A stretch of DNA of 64,000 nucleotides from Limenecus sp048360435 (GTDB taxonomy: Bacteria > Cyanobacteriota > Vampirovibrionia > Gastranaerophilales > Gastranaerophilaceae), in assembly GCA_048360435.1 (NCBI GenBank), contig DBGCOP010000025.1, positions 39,434 to 103,433 on the forward strand, given 5' to 3'. The notes under the pieces are model-generated. The model had not been told where the DNA came from, made no database searches, and saw only the letters and a list, made by a program, of their open reading frames with translations. The translations under genes were made by a program, and so were the position numbers. Below are positions 1-8,290 of the stretch, one piece after another (the first letter of the stretch is position 1; each line of letters starts with the position of its first letter).

Positions 1-347
1 ATATGCTTCGTGACGGAATCGGGCTTCGCGCTTACGGTCAAAAAGACCCTCTCATCGAATACAAACGCGAGGCTTATGACCTGTTTAACAACATGATGTA
101 TGAAATCCAGTCTGAAACCGTAAAATATCTTTTCAGAACACGTTTCGGCGTACAAATTGTAAACAGAAGAGACGACGAAATAATTCAGACACAGCTCTCT
201 CAGGCAGCACAAACCTTCAAAGCTCCTGATGAAGAAGCAGACGAGGTTTCAACACCTATTCAAAAAGGTGAAAAAATAGGCAGAAATGACCCTTGCCCTT
301 GTGGAAGCGGAAAGAAATATAAAAACTGCTGCGGCAAAGATGCCTAA
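1..347 (+). CDS. secA: Preprotein translocase ATPase SecA, C-terminal end (partial)
   Basis: This is the last ~115 residues of SecA, the ATPase that drives preproteins through SecYEG; the rest lies before the window. The stretch DGIGLRAYGQKDPLIEYK is the conserved C-terminal part of the helical scaffold. It is followed by a variable acidic linker and a SEC-C zinc-binding tail, GRNDPCPCGSGKKYKNCC, whose CxC...CC pattern binds Zn2+ and contacts SecB and/or the ribosome in known SecAs. Stop is TAA at 345-347. The first in-window ATG (position 3) is internal, not the true start. A good promoter follows immediately, so the next genes are probably a separate transcription unit. Confidence 0.95.
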   Translation, partial: MLRDGIGLRAYGQKDPLIEYKREAYDLFNNMMYEIQSETVKYLFRTRFGVQIVNRRDDEIIQTQLSQAAQTFKAPDEEADEVSTPIQKGEKIGRNDPCPCGSGKKYKNCCGKDA

Positions 348-350
348 AAA

Positions 351-379
351 TTGTACACCTTCACAAAAAATGGTATAAA
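351..379 (+). promoter_or_regulatory. Sigma-70-type promoter for the motor-like gene pair
   Basis: A -35 box TTGTAC (351-356) and a -10 box TATAAA (374-379) are separated by exactly 17 bp. They lie just after the secA stop and ~30 bp before the first ATG at 410. A Shine-Dalgarno sequence AAGGAAG sits at 402-408. Confidence 0.55.
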
Positions 380-409
380 TATATATAAATAATACAAAAA
401 TAAGGAAGT

Positions 410-1291
410 ATGATGTTTGATTTTAAACTCTTTTTAGACCCTGTAATTCTTGCTATTCTTGTACTTTTTACGGGTGTTGTTATTTATTATGTAAAAAAAG
501 TTCTATACATAAACAAATCTTTGACCTCACTGACAAATGTCTTAAAGAGTTTCAAAAAGGGAAACATTGCATACCGTTTTAAAGAACTTGATGAAATCTT
601 CTCAAGAACACCGTTTTTGTCTAACTACTGGGTAGAATTCAAAAACACGCTTGTATTCAACGACGGAATGATTAGTGCCAACGAAACCTCAAACATTCAA
701 TGCACTGTTGATTCAGGTCTTTTCTTTAATGAAGATACACTCGTTAACAGCAAACTGAATTACAAATTCATCTCGGCTGTTCCGACTATCCTGACAGGTC
801 TCGGCCCTCTTTTCACCTTCCTTCACATTTCACTTGCATTCTCAAAAGTAAATTTTGCTACACAGGAAGCAACAATCGCTTCGGTTTCTTCACTGCTTGC
901 AGCAATGAAAGTAGCGGCAATGATTTCGGTTGTGGCAGTCGGTACTTCTATCTTCTTTATGATTATAGAAAGAATCTTATACAAAAACCTCTGTATCACA
1001 CCTTTGAGTGCATTTCAGCTCGAGCTGAACAAACTTTTTGACAACATAACCTCTGAAAAGTTCCTCGTAGAGCTTTTAAGAGAATCAAAACTCCAGAACA
1101 ATTCATTGAATCAGGCTTTTGAAACACTTCCTGTTCAGATGAAAACAGCTTTTGACAAAAGCTTTAAAGAGTCGCTTGTTCCTTATTTGGACAATTTGAT
1201 TTTCTCTGTGAACAAACTTCAGGAAAACCTGAACAAAAAAGGTTCAAAGGGAATCTTAGACGACCTTTTCGGGAACAATGACGAGGAATAA
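410..1291 (+). CDS. MotA/TolQ/ExbB-family membrane protein, ZorA-like
   Basis: A 293-residue membrane protein with about three hydrophobic segments (roughly residues 9-28, 119-145 and 162-190). The second carries VPTILTGLGPLFTF (residues 124-137), which matches the P-x-x-LTGLG-x-x-x-TF signature of the proton-channel family that includes ExbB, TolQ, MotA and especially ZorA-type subunits. The C-terminal ~90 residues are helical and cytoplasmic-looking but far shorter than the long tail of ZorA in Zorya systems. The first two codons are both ATG; the second (413) is better spaced from the Shine-Dalgarno. The MotB/ZorB-like partner follows after 8 bp, so the two probably form one ion-driven complex. 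Family membership is fairly sure; cargo and function are unknown. It could also be an ExbBD-like energiser. Confidence 0.7.
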   Translation: MMFDFKLFLDPVILAILVLFTGVVIYYVKKVLYINKSLTSLTNVLKSFKKGNIAYRFKELDEIFSRTPFLSNYWVEFKNTLVFNDGMISANETSNIQCTVDSGLFFNEDTLVNSKLNYKFISAVPTILTGLGPLFTFLHISLAFSKVNFATQEATIASVSSLLAAMKVAAMISVVAVGTSIFFMIIERILYKNLCITPLSAFQLELNKLFDNITSEKFLVELLRESKLQNNSLNQAFETLPVQMKTAFDKSFKESLVPYLDNLIFSVNKLQENLNKKGSKGILDDLFGNNDEE

Positions 1292-1299
1292 GATAAAAT

Positions 1300-1992
1300 A
1301 TGAAATATGTAAAATACAAACAAAATGCCCAAAGCGGCAGTGATGAAAATGTATTCTGGGTAACAATGAGCGACCTGCTACTCGGACTGGTTGTAGTTTT
1401 TCTTGTATTGTTTGTATTTGCTATCACAGGTTTCACCCAGAACAAAGTCAATGAAAAAGAAACACAGTACAAAGTCACGGAACAGATAGCGAAAGAGCTT
1501 CAAAAAAATAACATAAAAGTTGACGTTGACAAGTTCTCGGGAAGAATAAAAATTTCTGACCTTGAACTGTTTGAACTGAACAGCTGGGAGCTTTCACCAA
1601 AAGGAAGAACCTACATGTCAAAGTTTGTGCCGGTGTATCTGAATACAATCATGAAAGACCCAAAAATCAGAGAAAACATCTCTGAAATTATAATCGAAGG
1701 TCACACAGACTCTCAGGCGTTTGCAGGAGCAAAAACACCGGAAGAAAAATATTTCAAAAACATGGATTTGAGCCTGAAACGTGCTTCAAGCGTAGCGCAA
1801 TATATAGTTTATTCAAACTATAAAGGCAAAAAATCTTATGAAAAAGAACTCTTCAAACTCCTTTCAGTAGAGGGAAAAGGTCCGTCAGAGCCTGTTATGG
1901 TGAACGGAAAAGAAGACTACTCAAAAAGCAGACGTGTTGAATTAAAAATCATGTTCAAGGACAAAAGCATCCTTGACTCGATAAAAAAATGA
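1300..1992 (+). CDS. MotB/ZorB-like protein: one TM helix plus OmpA-like domain
   Basis: A 230-residue partner of the preceding channel-like protein. A short cytoplasmic N-terminus leads into a single membrane helix (about residues 19-44) that begins WVTMSDLLLGL. Asp25 at its start sits where MotB, TolR, ExbD and ZorB carry the proton-binding aspartate. After a charged linker, the C-terminal ~150 residues are an OmpA/MotB peptidoglycan-binding-type domain with GHTD at 134-137 and the closing SRRVELK motif. The neighbour and the helix together argue for a membrane motor anchored to the cell wall. No ZorC, ZorD or ZorE gene follows; the next gene is dnaE. It is not a flagellar MotB by context, since no flagellar stator genes are near. 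Confidence 0.75.
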   Translation: MKYVKYKQNAQSGSDENVFWVTMSDLLLGLVVVFLVLFVFAITGFTQNKVNEKETQYKVTEQIAKELQKNNIKVDVDKFSGRIKISDLELFELNSWELSPKGRTYMSKFVPVYLNTIMKDPKIRENISEIIIEGHTDSQAFAGAKTPEEKYFKNMDLSLKRASSVAQYIVYSNYKGKKSYEKELFKLLSVEGKGPSEPVMVNGKEDYSKSRRVELKIMFKDKSILDSIKK

Positions 1993-2013
1993 ATTTTTGC
2001 TTTATTTCAATAC

Positions 2014-2099
2014 AGGTATTTATATTCATTTTTTCGTTCCGAAAAACTCTCCCGCAGGGGGTTGAGTTTTAAGTCACTCTAAAATGAATATAAATACCT
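2014..2099. repeat. Nested inverted repeat of 86 bp
   Basis: A perfect 19-bp inverted repeat (2014-2032 with 2081-2099, AT-rich) encloses a second hairpin whose arms are AAAACTC (2043-2049) and GAGTTTT (2064-2070) with CCC/GGG inside. It lies between the motor pair and dnaE. It may serve as a bidirectional terminator, though it lacks a U-run, or be a small palindromic element. No second copy was noticed in the window. Confidence 0.6.
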
Positions 2100-2152
2100 T
2101 GTACACAACAAAAAAAATAATTTACGTTTCATAATAAAATGCTGAAAAACTA

Positions 2153-2187
2153 CCCCTTATGTGATTAAATATACATAAAGACAGGGG
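2153..2187 (+). promoter_or_regulatory. Possible hairpin covering the dnaE ribosome binding site
   Basis: In the dnaE leader CCCC plus TTATGT (2153-2162) can pair with ACATAA (2173-2178) and GGGG (2184-2187), leaving a 5-nt bulge. The GGGG is part of the only purine-rich Shine-Dalgarno candidate before the ATG at 2202. Such a fold could limit translation; it has not been tested by energy calculation. Confidence 0.25.
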
Positions 2188-2201
2188 ATTAAATCAGAAT
2201 A

Positions 2202-5200
2202 ATGCAATACGTACCGTTACACTTACACACCGAAAACAGCTTGTTAGACGGAGCAATCCGAATAAAAGAGCTTTGCAAATTCGCAAAAGAAAACAACATG
2301 CCCGCAGTCGCACTCACCGACCACGGAAACATGTACGGCGCAATTCAAATGTATGAAGAAGCCAAAAGCGCAGGAATCAAACCGCTCATCGGCTGTGAAT
2401 TTTATGTGTACGACGGAGATATAACCGAAAAAAATCCGGCCAAAACCCACCCTTATCACCTTGTTTTGATAGCAAAAGATCAAACAGGGTACAAAAACCT
2501 TGTAAAACTTGTATCAATTGCAAAATGCAAAGGGATGTATTACAAACCGAGAATCAACCACGAATTGATAGAACAACACCACGAAGGACTCATCTGCCTT
2601 TCTGCATGTGTTCAAGGAGAAATTGCACAGGGCTTTATTCAGGGAAACAAAGAAGCTTCCTATGAAGCAGCAAAATTTTACAAAAACCTCTTCGGTGATG
2701 ATTATTACATTGAGCTTCAAGACCACGGACTTGAAAAACAAAAAATGTCTAACCCGGGTATGATTGAACTGGCAAAAGAACTCGGCATAAAAATGGTTAT
2801 CACAAACGACAGCCATTATCTCAAAAAAGAAGATGCAGACTGGCACGACACACTTTTGTGTATCCAGACTAACGCACTCAAAGAGAGCAACAACCGTTTT
2901 AAATTTCCAAATGATGAGTTTTATGTAAAAACACCCGAACAGCTCAGAGACTCCTTCCGCTGGATGGATGCCGACCTGTTTGAAGAATGTATAAAAAACA
3001 CGGTCGAAGTAGCTGACAAATGCCACCTGATAATTGAAATGGGCAAATATCACATCCCATATTTTGAACTTCCGCCCAATCATACATCAGAATCATATCT
3101 TGAATATTTAACACTCGAGGGGATAAAAAAACGCTACGGTGCATTGACACCGGCTTTGAAAGAACGCATGGACTATGAACTCGGCGTAATCAACAAAATG
3201 GGTTTTGCCGAATACTTCCTCATCGTGTCCGACTTTATCCATTTTGCAAAAAGAAACGACATCCCTGTCGGCCCGGGAAGAGGCTCAGCTGCGGGCAGTT
3301 TGATTTCTTACGCACTTGAAATTACCGACCTTGACCCGATTCGTCACAATCTGTTGTTCGAAAGATTCCTGAACCCGGAACGTGTCAGCATGCCTGATGT
3401 CGACATAGATTTTTGTGTTGAACGCCGCGGCGAGGTAATCGACTATGTAACAAAGAAATACGGCGCTGACAAAGTTTGTCAGATTATCACCTTCGGTACT
3501 CTTGCAGCAAGAAATGCCATGAAATCAGTGGCAAGGGTTTATGACATCCCATACGCACAGAGCAATCAGTGGGCACAGTTGATTCCCGGCGAACCAAAGA
3601 TAAAAATTGACGATGCGCTAAAAGATGGAATGGAGCTTAAAAAACTTTATGACACAGATCCAACCGTCAAAAAGCTCGTAGATATGGCAAAAGCCATTGA
3701 GGGATTGAAAAACAACACCGGTATGCACGCAGCAGGCGTAATTATCTCAAAAATGCCTCTGGAGGATGTTGTGCCTGTTGAACCGTCAAAAGAAGGTTTG
3801 ATAGTTACAGAATATACAATGATAGAAGATGAACACATTGGTCTTTTGAAAATGGACTTTCTTGGACTTCGAAACCTCACTATCATTCACAGCGCACTTA
3901 AAATGGTAGAAGCCAGAACAGGTGAGAAAGTTGACATAAACAACATTCCGCTCGATGACGAAGCGACTTTCGAACTGCTTCAAAAGGGTGACACAGACGG
4001 TGTATTCCAGCTTGAATCCGCAGGTATGAAAAAGCTTGTAAAAGATTTAAAACCTTCAGTATTTGAAGATTTGGGTGCTCTTGTTGCACTGTTTCGTCCC
4101 GGTCCGTTGAACTCCGGAATGGTAGACGACTTTGTACAAAGAAAACACGGACGACAAAAAATCGAATATGCACATCCTGATTTGGAACCTATTTTGAAAG
4201 ATACATACGGAACAATCGTTTATCAGGAACAAATCATGCAGATTTTCCAAACTCTGGCAGATTACTCTCTGGGACAAGCTGACAACGTCCGCCGTATGAT
4301 GGGTAAAAAACAGCTGGAAAAAATGGCTGAGCAAAAAGGTTTGTTTGTACAAAACTCTGCAAAACACGGCATGACACAAAAACAGGCAGAAGAACTCTTT
4401 GAACAAATTGAAAAGTTTGCTGCATACTGCTTCAACCGAAGCCACTCCGCAGCATACGCATTTGTAGCATACCAAACAGCATACCTCAAAGCACACTACC
4501 CTGTTGAATATATGTCAGCACTGCTCTCCAGCGTTTCAAACGATCAGGAAAAAACACAGCTTTATATAGGAGAATGTCAAAAAATGGGCATAAAAGTTCT
4601 TGCCCCTGACATCAACAAATCTAACGCAAAATTCACACCTGACGGAGACAACATCCGCTTCGGGCTTGCCTCAATTAAAAACGTTGGTGAAGGTGTAATT
4701 GAGTTGATTGAAAAAGAGCGAAAAACAGAAGAAGGTGAATTCAAGTCACTTTATGATTTCTGCACAAGGATTGATTCAAAAGCATTGAACAAAAGGACTC
4801 TGGAAAGTCTAATCAAGTCAGGTGCTTTTGTTAACATTGAAAAAAGCAGAAAACAACTTATGGAAAACCTTGACTCACTGGTTGCTTCTGCTTACAGACA
4901 AAACGAAGCAAAAATGCTCGGCCAGGCAAGCCTGTTCGCAGGTATGACAACAAGCACGGGTCTTGACCTTGACACATACACACTTACAGGAAGTGAAGAA
5001 GAATTTGATGATAAACAGATTCAGGCTTTTGAAAAGGAATATCTCGGATTTTACGTAACAAGCCACCCGCTCTCGAGTATAATTGACAAGCTTCCGTTTT
5101 TGACAACTCACAACATAGCTGAACTTAAAGATATGCCAAACGACAAATCCGTTACAGTTTGCGGACTTTTGTCGCAGGTGAGACAAATTCCAACGAAAAA

Positions 5201-5660
5201 AGATCCGACAAAATTCCTCAAAGCAGGAATAATTGAAGACCTCACAGGCAAGGTCGAATTTGTTGCATTCCACAAAACACTCATTGATTACAACTCTTTT
5301 ATTGAGTCGGAAAAGAAAGTTATCATCTCGGGCAAAATCCAAAAAAGGGATGAAGAACAGTTCAACATAATTGTGGATTCCGTAAAAGCAGTTGAAAACA
5401 GCAACATAGTGACCCTTAACATAAAAGGAGATATGCCTTTTGAAGAACTTGTAGGTTTGAAAGATGTACTTACTCACTTCAAAGGGGGCGACCCTGTTGT
5501 TATCAAAATGAAAGAAAAAGACAATACCTCTCAGGAAAGAGAAGTGAGAATTCTTTGCGGTTCAAATTTCTGGGTTGATGCGTCAAATGAACTTGTACAC
5601 GCAATCACAAACAACTTCCCTCAAAAAATAGAAATCGGAATCAAATCCTTAGACGAATAA
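2202..5660 (+). CDS. dnaE: DNA polymerase III alpha subunit DnaE
   Basis: The 1152-residue replicative polymerase of the DnaE1 class, close to the usual length. The N-terminal PHP domain shows HLHTENSLLDGA (residues ~7-18) and ALTDHGNMYGA. The palm carries GPGRGSAAGS (about 357-366) and the catalytic PDVDIDF (398-404). Near residue 908 QASLFA fits the internal beta-clamp-binding motif. After it an OB-fold (VTVCGLLSQVRQ onward) and a short C-terminal tail remain. ATG start at 2202, with GGGG at 2184-2187 as the likely ribosome binding site. It is convergent with dnaA, with 8 bp between the stops. The clamp-loader subunits holA and holB are at the other end of the window. Confidence 0.97.
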   Translation: MQYVPLHLHTENSLLDGAIRIKELCKFAKENNMPAVALTDHGNMYGAIQMYEEAKSAGIKPLIGCEFYVYDGDITEKNPAKTHPYHLVLIAKDQTGYKNLVKLVSIAKCKGMYYKPRINHELIEQHHEGLICLSACVQGEIAQGFIQGNKEASYEAAKFYKNLFGDDYYIELQDHGLEKQKMSNPGMIELAKELGIKMVITNDSHYLKKEDADWHDTLLCIQTNALKESNNRFKFPNDEFYVKTPEQLRDSFRWMDADLFEECIKNTVEVADKCHLIIEMGKYHIPYFELPPNHTSESYLEYLTLEGIKKRYGALTPALKERMDYELGVINKMGFAEYFLIVSDFIHFAKRNDIPVGPGRGSAAGSLISYALEITDLDPIRHNLLFERFLNPERVSMPDVDIDFCVERRGEVIDYVTKKYGADKVCQIITFGTLAARNAMKSVARVYDIPYAQSNQWAQLIPGEPKIKIDDALKDGMELKKLYDTDPTVKKLVDMAKAIEGLKNNTGMHAAGVIISKMPLEDVVPVEPSKEGLIVTEYTMIEDEHIGLLKMDFLGLRNLTIIHSALKMVEARTGEKVDINNIPLDDEATFELLQKGDTDGVFQLESAGMKKLVKDLKPSVFEDLGALVALFRPGPLNSGMVDDFVQRKHGRQKIEYAHPDLEPILKDTYGTIVYQEQIMQIFQTLADYSLGQADNVRRMMGKKQLEKMAEQKGLFVQNSAKHGMTQKQAEELFEQIEKFAAYCFNRSHSAAYAFVAYQTAYLKAHYPVEYMSALLSSVSNDQEKTQLYIGECQKMGIKVLAPDINKSNAKFTPDGDNIRFGLASIKNVGEGVIELIEKERKTEEGEFKSLYDFCTRIDSKALNKRTLESLIKSGAFVNIEKSRKQLMENLDSLVASAYRQNEAKMLGQASLFAGMTTSTGLDLDTYTLTGSEEEFDDKQIQAFEKEYLGFYVTSHPLSSIIDKLPFLTTHNIAELKDMPNDKSVTVCGLLSQVRQIPTKKDPTKFLKAGIIEDLTGKVEFVAFHKTLIDYNSFIESEKKVIISGKIQKRDEEQFNIIVDSVKAVENSNIVTLNIKGDMPFEELVGLKDVLTHFKGGDPVVIKMKEKDNTSQEREVRILCGSNFWVDASNELVHAITNNFPQKIEIGIKSLDE

Positions 5661-5668
5661 AAATTCAA

Positions 5669-7045
5669 TCAGAGTTTTTGTGAAACAGCTTCAACCGTCA
5701 TAGCCAATACATTGTTTGTCTCAAGTTCTTCTTTAATTTTTTCGTAAGAGTAAAGAATGGTCGTGTGTTTTCTTTCAAAAAAATCGCCGATAGCCGGAAA
5801 ACTCTGTTTGGTCAGTTCACGACACAGATAAATAGCGACCTGTCTTGCTTCTGCGATTTTTGCGGCACGACCTGAGCCTTTTATGTCTTTTGGAGAAATA
5901 TTGTAATAAGAAGCAACTTCATCAACAATTCCGTCAAAAGAATACGTTTTGAGCTGTTCTTTATAGTTGATAATCTTTTTCACATTTTCAAGTGTCAACT
6001 CTGTCTCATTAATACTTGCATACGCTGTCACACGGTTGAATGCGCCTTCGAGTTCACGAATGTTGCTTGCATAAACCTGAGCAAGGAATTCAATAATTTT
6101 ATTCGGAACAGAAATATTTGAATCTCTTGCAAGATTGCTCAAAATAGCCATTCTTGTTTCAATATCGGGCACCTGAATGTCAGCCATGAGCCCCCATTCA
6201 AAACGGCTGACCAGCCTGTCAGAAAGCGAGGGAATTTCTTTCGGTGTTCTGTCTGAAGTCAGAACAATCTGTTTGCCCGAGCCGTGAAGAGTGTTGAAGG
6301 TATTAAACACCTCTTCTTCTGTTCTTGTTTTTCCGGCAATAAGCTGAATATCATCAATCAAAAGGACATCGCATTCTCTGTATTTTTTGCGAAACTTGTT
6401 CATTTTTTTTGTTTTTTCATCACCGCGAGCCAATGCATTCACAACATCATTCACAAACTCTTCGGCAGTAATAAAAAGCACTTTTAGCTCCGGTCTGTTT
6501 TTGATTATGTAATGTCCGATAGCCTGCATAATGTGAGTTTTTCCAAGCCCCGGCCCACCGTAGATGTATAGCGGATTGTATTTTTCACCCGGTTTTTGTG
6601 CAACTGTCTGCGCTGCAACATAAGCCAGCTTGTTATTTGAACCAACCACAAAGTTTTCGAACTTATATTTCAGATTCAAATTTGAGGACTGCATCTGTGT
6701 GAGACTGTCATAGTCAGGTCTGTTTTTTTCTTCAGCAACAGCTGCCGAAGCTTTTGACTTTGCTGCTTTTTTAGAGAACTTTTTCGCAAGTTCTTCATCA
6801 AAAACTATCTTAAGTTCCAACTCTTTGCCCAAAACCTTTTTCAAAGCAGCAGTCATTTCGCCGTAGTGGTTTTTTCTGAGCATACTCGGAGCAAAAGCCT
6901 GACCCGTATGCACAACAAAACTGTTTTCATCAAAATATTGAGGTTCTAAAGGAACAATCCACGTCGAAAAAGTGGAATCGGAAATTTCCTTTTCCAAAAC
7001 AGACAAAACGTCATTCCAAACTTCAATTATATTTTCCTGACTCAT
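5669..7045 (-). CDS. dnaA: Chromosomal replication initiator DnaA
   Basis: A 458-residue initiator that binds DnaA boxes at oriC and melts the origin. Domain I (about 1-85) is followed by an Ala/Lys-rich linker. The AAA+ domain has Walker A GGPGLGKT (163-170) and Walker B VLLIDDIQL (228-235). The C-terminal domain IV ends with the DnaA signature around RKHTTILYSYEKI. The gene is last in a long minus-strand run, 27 bp after a 129-aa unknown. I found no cluster of TTATCCACA-like boxes nearby and dnaN is not adjacent, so the origin is probably elsewhere. Confidence 0.97.
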   Translation of the reverse strand: MSQENIIEVWNDVLSVLEKEISDSTFSTWIVPLEPQYFDENSFVVHTGQAFAPSMLRKNHYGEMTAALKKVLGKELELKIVFDEELAKKFSKKAAKSKASAAVAEEKNRPDYDSLTQMQSSNLNLKYKFENFVVGSNNKLAYVAAQTVAQKPGEKYNPLYIYGGPGLGKTHIMQAIGHYIIKNRPELKVLFITAEEFVNDVVNALARGDEKTKKMNKFRKKYRECDVLLIDDIQLIAGKTRTEEEVFNTFNTLHGSGKQIVLTSDRTPKEIPSLSDRLVSRFEWGLMADIQVPDIETRMAILSNLARDSNISVPNKIIEFLAQVYASNIRELEGAFNRVTAYASINETELTLENVKKIINYKEQLKTYSFDGIVDEVASYYNISPKDIKGSGRAAKIAEARQVAIYLCRELTKQSFPAIGDFFERKHTTILYSYEKIKEELETNNVLAMTVEAVSQKL

Positions 7046-7072
7046 ATTGAATATGATACAACAAATAAATCT

Positions 7073-7462
7073 TTATTTGCAAAGGCTGAAAACTCTTGGA
7101 AAAGCAGCCCCGTAATCCGCATAATTTCTTCTTGTTTTTTTCACTTCAATTTCTATATTGTCCAGCTTCAAAAGAGAAATCTGCTCTTTTGTTATATTAT
7201 CTTTGACTATCCACTTAATCTTCGCCCCGGCAATCTCCAGACCGCAATATTTTGCATAGTGAAAAGTAGAGCACAAAACACAAATCTTTATAGCATCAAT
7301 GAGATTAAGACCTGAAATATCAACACTCAGATAAAAACAATCATTTTTTAGGATAAATTCTTTTGTCTCTTCAATGACGTCAGCTATATCGTCATTGTAT
7401 CTTTCAATTTTTAGCATAGCTGATTGGGGGGAAATTGAGTCTGCTGAATTTTTGGTAGTCAT
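7073..7462 (-). CDS. Unknown protein upstream of dnaA (weakly STAS-like)
   Basis: A 129-residue soluble protein I do not recognise. The central part alternates short strands and helices (YLSVDISGLNLIDAIK, then a helix, then IKWIVKD). That order resembles a STAS-type fold, but the phosphorylatable serine expected after the aspartate is not seen. No signal peptide or membrane helix. It lies 129 bp after a pilin-like gene and 27 bp before dnaA on the same strand, so it may be cotranscribed with dnaA. The STAS comparison is a guess from pattern only. Confidence 0.6.
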   Translation of the reverse strand: MTTKNSADSISPQSAMLKIERYNDDIADVIEETKEFILKNDCFYLSVDISGLNLIDAIKICVLCSTFHYAKYCGLEIAGAKIKWIVKDNITKEQISLLKLDNIEIEVKKTRRNYADYGAAFPRVFSLCK

Positions 7463-7591
7463 AAATCTCTAATTCTCTAAAAATATACGCCGTAAAAGAT
7501 AAATTACATTTAATATATCGGCATATTTTTAAGAAAATTAAACGATTAAAATCAAACTCAACCTTTCGTATGAATTTCAATTTAATTCAAA

Positions 7592-8272
7592 TTACCAGCT
7601 GATTTTTCCTTCGCTGATGATTCTGGCAGTGCAAGGCCAGCCGTTTCCTGTATTTTCTTTACAGCCCGTACTTTTGCAGCCCGGACATCCGCCCATTGGA
7701 TAAGCCCCCTCGGGAGTGATAACAAAGCCAAAAATATCTACACCAATGGTATTCGGACCTTTAGGACCGTTTGTATCAACTTCAAAATGAGCACATCCGT
7801 TTTTTATGTATGCGGGATTACCTTCAGAATATTTGCAAATTCCGTCTTTTGTATCACCCTGTCCGACAGCCCAGTACATTCCGTCAGCAGTAACAAATGT
7901 ATACCAGCCTTTTCCGTTTTGAAAATCGTTGTTAGCACTGCCGTTCAATGACAGTGTTGAATATCCTGTATCAAAACATCCGCCGTTGTTCTTACAGTTT
8001 CTCATTACATTCATTTGAGGAATATAATACTGATCCATTACAGAAGCCAGATCATTCCAGGGCAAAAATCTAATTGCACCGTTTGTGTTTTGAATAGCCT
8101 TTGTTGCATTTGCAACAGTAGAATAAGCTTTTGTAACAACAGATGCCGTAGCTGCTTCTTCAGAAGTTTTTCTTAAAGCCGGTATGGTCATTGCAGCAAC
8201 AACTCCGACTATCGCCAGAGTAACAAGAACTTCTGCCAGAGTAAAACCAAATTTTTTATTAGATTTTTTCAT
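7592..8272 (-). CDS. Type IV pilin/pseudopilin-like protein
   Basis: A 226-residue protein with a class III signal: MKKSNKKFG, then cleavage before FTLAEVLVTLAIVGV, with Glu at +5 of the mature protein as PilD-type peptidases and methylases require. The N-terminal hydrophobic helix is followed by a Cys-rich globular domain of ~190 residues (about eight cysteines, including CPGCKSTGC near the end). It contains VDTNGPKGPN, a DxNGxxGPN motif shared with the other two pilin-like proteins of this window. It lies 18 bp downstream of another pilin gene, so the two are probably cotranscribed. It may be a minor pilin of a type IV pilus or a pseudopilin of a type II secretion machine; no assembly genes are in the window. 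Confidence 0.8.
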   Translation of the reverse strand: MKKSNKKFGFTLAEVLVTLAIVGVVAAMTIPALRKTSEEAATASVVTKAYSTVANATKAIQNTNGAIRFLPWNDLASVMDQYYIPQMNVMRNCKNNGGCFDTGYSTLSLNGSANNDFQNGKGWYTFVTADGMYWAVGQGDTKDGICKYSEGNPAYIKNGCAHFEVDTNGPKGPNTIGVDIFGFVITPEGAYPMGGCPGCKSTGCKENTGNGWPCTARIISEGKISW

Positions 8273-8290
8273 ATAAATATCTCACAATTC

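Noticed and set aside
410..1992. Complete Zorya defence system
   Set aside because: Only A- and B-like subunits exist; no helicase, nuclease or ZorC-like gene follows before dnaE.
2514..3083. 189-codon minus-strand frame inside dnaE
   Set aside because: Antisense to conserved polymerase sequence; Phe/Val/Cys-rich shadow.
7046..7591. Possible oriC near dnaA
   Set aside because: No cluster of DnaA-box-like TTATCCACA sequences and no dnaN next to dnaA.
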